A stretch of 11,070 nt of DNA from Actinomycetota bacterium (lineage in GTDB: Bacteria > Actinomycetota > Actinomycetes > Nanopelagicales > Nanopelagicaceae). Both the position numbers and the translations under genes were made by a program. Positions 7,131 to 11,070 of this stretch are shown here, in pieces. The stretch is taken from NCBI GenBank assembly GCA_010028225.1, contig RGOY01000029.1:1-11070 (forward strand). Direction: 5' to 3'. The stretch's first letter is position 1. Each line of letters starts with the position of its first letter. The notes under the pieces were generated by a model, which made no database searches, had not been told where the DNA came from, and saw only the letters and a program-made list of their open reading frames with translations.

Positions 7131-7159
7131 AGTTACTCGAAGTAACTAGGAGTAACTAG
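7131..7159. repeat. AGTTACT/AGTAACT inverted and direct repeats
   Basis: AGTTACT (7131-7137) is the reverse complement of AGTAACT (7141-7147), with CGA between them. AGTAACTAG then recurs at 7151-7159, a 10-bp step after 7141-7149. An inverted pair plus a direct copy one helical turn away is a plausible operator layout for a dimeric regulator between the divergent genes. No regulator gene is in the window. Confidence 0.4.
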
Positions 7160-7229
7160 AAAGCCCGAATCGCGCCACAGCTCAAATTCGTATGGAATTC
7201 ACAAACATAAGACAGCTGAGTTGCCTGTT

Positions 7230-7254
7230 ACCTGGCCTACCTTCGGCAGGTGCC
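7230..7254 (+). other. Bulged hairpin in the YHYH operon leader, two alternative pairings
   Basis: GGC (7234-7236) plus ACCT (7239-7242) can pair with AGGT plus GCC (7248-7254) across a 2-base bulge, with loop TCGGC. ACCTG (7230-7234) can instead pair with CAGGT (7247-7251). The two pairings exclude each other. AAAA follows at 7255, not a U-tract, so this is not a classic terminator. A leader structure is possible but unproven. Confidence 0.3.
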
Positions 7255-7301
7255 AAAATCCGCAAACCACGCCAAAAAAGCGATATGCGAAATCTACTCT
7301 T

Positions 7302-8270
7302 ATGACAATTGATCGTCACGACCATCCGATACGTCACCTCAGTGATTTGGATCGACGTAAGTTCCTTAAACTCAGCTCACTTGCGATGGGCAGTGCACTC
7401 TTTTCATCTGGTCTAGGAATGACTGACGCAAACTCGGCAACAACCGTGAAACTTCCGGGATTCAGCGCATTCTCAAAATCTGTGAAAGTTTTTCGAAGTG
7501 GCAAGTACTACATGGTTGAGAGTTCAGGACTACCGAACCATCAGATGATGGTCGGCATAAAAGCATGGCAACAACAAGTGCCGACCATTCAGCCATACTC
7601 AGGATCAAACTCGTGGCCTATACCCACAACACCCGTATTGAGTAAAAGCCCTATTTCGGCCAAAGACCACTTCCTGCGGGGCGCGATTGCGGTTGCCGTC
7701 AATGGGGTACCAATCTTCAACGCCCTGACTAATAAGGGCACTGATGCTTTCCTCACTGGAGAACTTGACGACTGGGGAGGACATTGCGGTAGAGCGGATG
7801 ACTATCACTACCACACTGCACCTCTTCATCTCCAAACTATTGTTGGAAAGAAAGTTCCTATCGCCTATGCCCTCGACGGGTTCCCAATCTATGGCGAGAC
7901 AGAGGTCAATGGGAAGAATGCAGTCGGTCTAGATGAATTCAACGGACACTTTGATTCGAAAAAAAAATACCATTATCACGGGACAAAAACCTACCCATAT
8001 ATAAATGGTGGATTCAGAGGAGTAGTCAGTGAGATTGATGGTCAAGTCGATCCCCAGGCTGCGACCAAAGCTTTTCGTCCAGCAGGTGCTCCGTTGCGTG
8101 GAGCATCCATAACTGGATTCGAGGTAACGGGACCTGAGAGTTACATGCTCACTTTCCAGATCTCAAAAACAAAGTATCTGATCAAGTACTCCGCAACGTT
8201 GACCGAGGTCGAGATGGAATTTATAGAACCTGACGGAACTAGCAGAACGGAGGTGTACTCAAGGAGATGA
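7302..8270 (+). CDS. Tat-exported YHYH-domain protein
   Basis: A 322-residue protein taken from ATG 7302; the frame is open further upstream (TTG 7221), but this ATG puts the twin-arginine motif in a normal place. DRRKFLK (17-23) is followed by a hydrophobic stretch and a DANSA cleavage-like site (42-46), a clear Tat signal, which implies export already folded, often with a cofactor or metal. The body matches the YHYH domain family: GHCG (160-163), DDYHYH (166-171), H176, YALDGFPIYG (189-198), FNGH (213-216) and a second YHYHG (223-227). The clustered His/Cys residues suggest metal binding. The biochemical activity of the family is not established as far as I know. No strong ribosome site precedes ATG 7302. 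The stop overlaps the next gene's ATG by 4 nt (ATGA), pointing to translational coupling and a shared task. Confidence 0.85.
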   Translation: MTIDRHDHPIRHLSDLDRRKFLKLSSLAMGSALFSSGLGMTDANSATTVKLPGFSAFSKSVKVFRSGKYYMVESSGLPNHQMMVGIKAWQQQVPTIQPYSGSNSWPIPTTPVLSKSPISAKDHFLRGAIAVAVNGVPIFNALTNKGTDAFLTGELDDWGGHCGRADDYHYHTAPLHLQTIVGKKVPIAYALDGFPIYGETEVNGKNAVGLDEFNGHFDSKKKYHYHGTKTYPYINGGFRGVVSEIDGQVDPQAATKAFRPAGAPLRGASITGFEVTGPESYMLTFQISKTKYLIKYSATLTEVEMEFIEPDGTSRTEVYSRR

Positions 8271-9553
8271 AAAAGTCACTTCAGTTGCTAGTTTCCTTGA
8301 CTTCAGTCATAGCAATGACTCTTGCCTTCACCACATTTGACCTTTCAAGAAGTAATGGAGCGACAGCCATAACCTCAAAGGTCATTAGTGCTACCTCTAA
8401 TTCGGTCTCAGTTCAAGTCACTAGTACGGCAAACGGTAAGGCATATATTGAATATGGTCCTACTAGATCGAAATATGAAATGAGGACAGCGATTCACTCA
8501 CTCATTAAAGGCAAGCCTTTTATCTTCACCATTTCCAATCTTCAAGCGGAGAAAAAAATCTACTACAGAGTGAGATATCTGCTTGGCAGCAAGAAGGTTT
8601 TCTCTACTACGGTTCAAGCTTACGCAACGACAACAAAGGTTGGTGCTGAGTTCGTATTCGCGATACAGGCTGATCCCCACATGGATGGAAACTCGTCCGC
8701 TGAAGTATTTAATTCCACGCTGGCTCAGATAGTCAAAACCAACCCGGCCTTTTTGATGGACTTAGGCGATATTTTTATGACGGATAAATTGCCGGATAAG
8801 TCTGAGGCAGCAATAAGGACTCGGTTCCAGTACATGAAGAGCTTTTATGACAAGTTAGGGACTATTCCTTTTTATTTCACGCTCGGTAATCATGATGGTG
8901 AACTTGGTTACAGCAACTTCAATACAAAGAAATATCGACAAGAGTATTTTTCTCAACAGACTCCCGAGTTGGCTTACTACTCGTTCAATACGCCAAACTC
9001 GATCCACATAGTGCTTGATATTTTCACATATACGACCACTAATCCGAAAGATGATGGATGGCAATGGACGTTAGGGAAGACGCAATACGACTGGCTCAAG
9101 ACCACTCTCGAGAATTCCACAGCCGAACATAAGTTCGTCTACGTCCATCATCTACTTTATGGAAATGCGCAGTCCCGAGGCGGTTCAGAGAAAGCCAAAT
9201 TCAATGAGTGGGGTGGACTCAATATCGATGGTACTGATGGATTTGCTTCCAATCGTCCAGGCTGGGCGATGCCGATACACCAGCTCTTGGTCAAGAATGA
9301 AGTTGATTTCGTTTTCAAGGGCCATGACCATATCTACGTAAAGCAAGAACTTGATGGGATCATTTACCAGACTCTCCCACAACCAAGCCACCCAGGTGAA
9401 AAAATCTCCTCTGCTGCCGAATACGGTTATGAGAATGGCAAAGTGATAGGTGGCTCGGGTTACCTTAAAGTGACTACTACCTCACAAGGTATAAGCGTTG
9501 ACTTTATCAAGCATGATGGAACAGTTCTCGACACTTACACAAAGAGTCAGTAG
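8267..9553 (+). CDS. Secreted calcineurin-type metallophosphoesterase with N-terminal Fn3-like domain
   Basis: A 428-residue protein. Residues 1-33 form a Sec signal peptide (MKK, then a long hydrophobic stretch). Residues 37-122 form an Fn3-like sandwich (AYIEYGPT, then a YYRVRY strand), as found in front of purple-acid-phosphatase-type enzymes. The catalytic domain has all five metallophosphoesterase motifs: D136-x-H138, G167-D168, G207-N-H-D, H294/H295 and G352-H-D-H355. It should therefore bind a dinuclear metal centre and hydrolyse phosphomonoesters or diesters outside the membrane; the substrate cannot be told. The start is in the ATGA overlap with the YHYH gene. AAGGAG (8261-8266) directly abuts the ATG, too close for normal initiation, and GGAGG (8249-8253) is 13 nt away, so initiation probably depends on coupling. 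The stop TAG directly touches the next ATG. Confidence 0.9.
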   Translation: MKKSLQLLVSLTSVIAMTLAFTTFDLSRSNGATAITSKVISATSNSVSVQVTSTANGKAYIEYGPTRSKYEMRTAIHSLIKGKPFIFTISNLQAEKKIYYRVRYLLGSKKVFSTTVQAYATTTKVGAEFVFAIQADPHMDGNSSAEVFNSTLAQIVKTNPAFLMDLGDIFMTDKLPDKSEAAIRTRFQYMKSFYDKLGTIPFYFTLGNHDGELGYSNFNTKKYRQEYFSQQTPELAYYSFNTPNSIHIVLDIFTYTTTNPKDDGWQWTLGKTQYDWLKTTLENSTAEHKFVYVHHLLYGNAQSRGGSEKAKFNEWGGLNIDGTDGFASNRPGWAMPIHQLLVKNEVDFVFKGHDHIYVKQELDGIIYQTLPQPSHPGEKISSAAEYGYENGKVIGGSGYLKVTTTSQGISVDFIKHDGTVLDTYTKSQ

Positions 9554-10714
9554 ATGTTACGAAAGCTCTCGTTAATCTTTCTGGTCACAATCCTCTCGGC
9601 AGTGGTAGCCCTAGTACCTGGATGGGCTGTCAATAAGAGCCTTTCTTTTCAAGCAGAAATTTGGGCAGACAACTGGTTTTCACTCTACGTCAATGGGAAA
9701 AAAGTCGGCGAGGACTCAACGCCTTTTGCAACTGAGAGATCATTTAACAGCGACAAGTTCACTTTCAAGGCAACTTATCCACTGACTATTGCCATCGTTG
9801 CTCGGGACTACGTTGAGAATGGCTCGGGCTTGGAATACATCGGCAGGTCCAATCAGCAAATCGGTGATGGTGGTCTCATCGCTCAAATTAGAGATCTAAG
9901 TTCAGGCGAAATCGTTGGAGGTACCAATTCGCAATGGCGGGCCCGAGTCACCAATAAAGCGCCCTTAAACCCTGACTGCGTTAAATCAAGGGACCCACTC
10001 ACCGACTGTAAAACTAGTAACTCGAAATTTCCCAAAGGATGGTTTTCAAAAACCTTCAAGGATGCAGCTTGGGACTACGCAACGGAATTTACAGCTAGTG
10101 CAATTGGAGTGAAGGAAGGCTACTTTGACTACACCTGGGGAAGTGAAACGAAACTCGTCTGGTCAAGTGACTTGAAACTCGATAACACGATCTTACTCCG
10201 CGGGAAAATTTCTGCTCCGACGTCAGTTAGCAAAACTAGTGCGGTCTTCAAGGTAGGAAGTCCAGACTTCGTTTCGGGCCAGTCACTTCCACGCGTTCAC
10301 ACTTGTGATGGAGATGGCATTTCGCCGGCATTAACTTTCACTGGCGTACCAAAAGGTACTCAATCACTTGCCGTCATTATGGACACCATTCCGGGACCGC
10401 TTCGTCCCGGCGAAGTGGATATTGGCAATCACTTCTACCTCACCATCTACAACATTCCTCCTACAACAATTCTGATCCCAGCAGGGTCTTCAAAAATAGG
10501 CACCTTGGGTCAAAACTTCCAAGGGAAAAAAATTGGTTACACACCACCTTGTTCTCAAGGGGCTGGAATCAAGGAATACACAATTTGGGCTTTTGCACTT
10601 TCAGAACTATTGACTTTAGACCCAACCTTGGCAACGGAAAATGCCCTGCTCAAATTATTCGAAGGTAAGGTTGTGGCAAAAAATTCAATGACGGTTAAGT
10701 ATCAAAGGCCCTAG
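9554..10714 (+). CDS. Secreted two-domain protein: jelly-roll-like N-terminus and YbhB/YbcL-type PEBP C-terminus
   Basis: A 386-residue protein. Residues 1-25 form a Sec signal peptide. About 28-218 looks like one or two galactose-binding-like jelly rolls (DNWFSLYVNGKKVGED at 39-54, then a GWFSKTFKDAAWD stretch at 162-174), with C142 and C152 possibly bridged. Residues 232-386 match PEBP/YbhB-YbcL proteins: HTCDGDGISPALTF (249-262), LAVIMDTIPGP (272-282), H293 in GNHFYLTIYNIP, GYTPPCSQG (328-336), EYTIWAFAL (341-349) and the terminal LL...GKVVAK. The usual DPDAP loop reads D277-T-I-P, and the usual second His before the Y-x-F/W strand reads Lys (K340), so the anion pocket is partly altered. 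A role binding a phosphorylated or lipid ligand is inferred from the family. It starts directly after the previous stop, with weak AAAGAG (9541-9546) upstream. Confidence 0.85.
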   Translation: MLRKLSLIFLVTILSAVVALVPGWAVNKSLSFQAEIWADNWFSLYVNGKKVGEDSTPFATERSFNSDKFTFKATYPLTIAIVARDYVENGSGLEYIGRSNQQIGDGGLIAQIRDLSSGEIVGGTNSQWRARVTNKAPLNPDCVKSRDPLTDCKTSNSKFPKGWFSKTFKDAAWDYATEFTASAIGVKEGYFDYTWGSETKLVWSSDLKLDNTILLRGKISAPTSVSKTSAVFKVGSPDFVSGQSLPRVHTCDGDGISPALTFTGVPKGTQSLAVIMDTIPGPLRPGEVDIGNHFYLTIYNIPPTTILIPAGSSKIGTLGQNFQGKKIGYTPPCSQGAGIKEYTIWAFALSELLTLDPTLATENALLKLFEGKVVAKNSMTVKYQRP

Positions 10715-10750
10715 CAAAACTTCCAGCCTTAGAAGTCATGACGTCGTCCA

Positions 10751-10778
10751 AAACCTTCTAAACCTCCGGTCAAGGTTT
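10751..10778. terminator. Possible bidirectional terminator between convergent genes
   Basis: AAACCTT (10751-10757) pairs with AAGGTTT (10772-10778) around a 14-base loop in which ACC/GGT can also pair. It lies 36 bp past the PEBP gene's stop and overlaps the final codons of the convergent dehydrogenase, so it could serve both. A weaker ACTTC/GAAGT stem occurs at 10719-10736. The U-tract is poor on both strands. Confidence 0.4.
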
Positions 10779-11070
10779 CAGAACAATTCGAATCACGTTT
10801 CCCGATTTTTTTTCGAGTCGTGTGAGAGCCTCATGTGCATCATCAAGATCCATCACTTCGGAAACAGAATTCGAAAGATCTAGTCTGCCCGAACGTACAA
10901 GTTCAACGAGCTCTCTCGTGTGTTGGGCTTCAGATCCATAATGGCCACGAATTTGAGTACGCATATAGGTAAATGCCATGTCATTAGGAATGGTTATGGG
11001 TTCATTAGCGATACCGACAATGACGAGTCGACCCTCTTCTCCAAGAAGCGATAGCGCCTGCTTTCGAACC
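10770..11070 (-). CDS. Zinc-type medium-chain alcohol dehydrogenase, C-terminal fragment
   Basis: The minus-strand frame is open from 11069 to the stop at 10770-10772 (about 100 residues), and the N-terminus is outside the window. It reads as the end of the Rossmann domain (QALSLLGEEGRLVIVGIANEP) followed by the family's C-terminus: RTQIRGHYGSEAQHTRELVEL, GRLDLSNSVSE, DLDDAHEALTRLEKKSGNVIR and a final IVLKP. The 'DAHEALTRLE...G..IRIV' ending is typical of medium-chain NAD(P)-dependent dehydrogenases of the Zn-ADH type. The substrate cannot be read from this part, and the catalytic zinc ligands are outside the window. A shorter internal ATG (10979) is not a real start, because conserved sequence continues upstream of it. 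It is convergent with the PEBP gene, 55 bp away, and is the only cytoplasmic-type protein here. Confidence 0.85.
   Translation of the reverse strand, partial: VRKQALSLLGEEGRLVIVGIANEPITIPNDMAFTYMRTQIRGHYGSEAQHTRELVELVRSGRLDLSNSVSEVMDLDDAHEALTRLEKKSGNVIRIVLKP

Larger units (their letters stand above)
6966..7301. promoter_or_regulatory. Divergent intergenic region between the repeat protein and the YHYH operon
   Basis: No gene is convincing in these 336 bases. Both the 16-codon minus-strand extension (to 7013) and the 27-codon plus-strand extension (to a TTG at 7221) place extra residues ahead of a signal peptide and are rejected as starts. The region must hold two divergent promoters, but I see no strong -35/-10 pair. 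It contains the CAAAAGGGTCA motif (7058-7068), a small GCCTG-AA-CAGGC dyad (7114-7125), the AGTAACT repeats (7131-7159) and a bulged hairpin (7230-7254). No Pho-box with 11-bp periodicity is evident. Confidence 0.5.

Noticed and set aside
7201..7260. A Pho-box upstream of the phosphoesterase operon (GTTGCCT, GTTACCT)
   Set aside because: The two heptamers are directly adjacent, not spaced at 11 bp, and match the known box poorly.
7221..7301. N-terminal extension of the YHYH protein from a TTG
   Set aside because: It would put 27 extra residues before an already complete Tat signal and has no ribosome site.
10770..10979. A stand-alone 69-residue protein
   Set aside because: The frame stays open to the window edge with conserved dehydrogenase sequence upstream of the internal Met.

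Overview
The window reads as a stretch of mid-GC actinobacterial chromosome. The two adjacent minus-strand secreted proteins at 897-1826 and 1981-3024 carry sequence styles I associate with small freshwater Actinobacteria (the acI / Nanopelagicales group): a Cys-Lys-rich 'YTC' module, and an N-terminal 'SGSSAEFGQG' domain followed by a DUF1566-like domain. That placement is recognition from memory, not a search. The genetic code looks standard and GTG starts occur.

Layout, left to right. (1) 1-585, minus: the N-terminal 195 residues of a secreted HNH nuclease-like protein (DUF1524/GmrSD C-terminal type), cut by the window edge. (2) 604-763, plus: a probable promoter, a leader hairpin, an intact tRNA-Lys(CUU) and a 3' hairpin. 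(3) 897-1826, minus: a secreted protein with a Cys-pair module at each end. (4) 1897-1955, plus: a decayed second copy of the last four-fifths of the same tRNA-Lys, so the gene in (3) lies between an intact tRNA and a direct partial repeat of it. (5) 1981-3024, minus: a secreted DUF1566-like protein. (6) 3154-3248: three stacked hairpins. (7) 3234-6965, minus: a 1243-residue surface or secreted adhesin-like protein with five repeats of exactly 103 residues (309 bp), two divergent relatives and a C-terminal GFWKN module. (8) 6966-7301: a divergent intergenic region with small repeats. (9) 7302-10714, plus: a tightly packed three-gene unit of a Tat-exported YHYH-domain protein, a secreted calcineurin-type metallophosphoesterase and a secreted two-domain protein ending in a PEBP (YbhB/YbcL) domain. 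(10) 10770-11070, minus: the C-terminus of a zinc-type medium-chain dehydrogenase, cut by the window edge.

Every protein gene except the dehydrogenase fragment carries an export signal, so this is an envelope/secretome locus. The three plus-strand genes overlap by 4 nt and abut with 0 nt, which suggests one co-translated unit. I infer an extracytoplasmic process involving phosphoesters and a bound ligand, but the substrate is not visible. The strongest candidates for something undescribed are this YHYH / phosphoesterase / PEBP unit and the tRNA-Lys direct-repeat bracket around a single secreted-protein gene.
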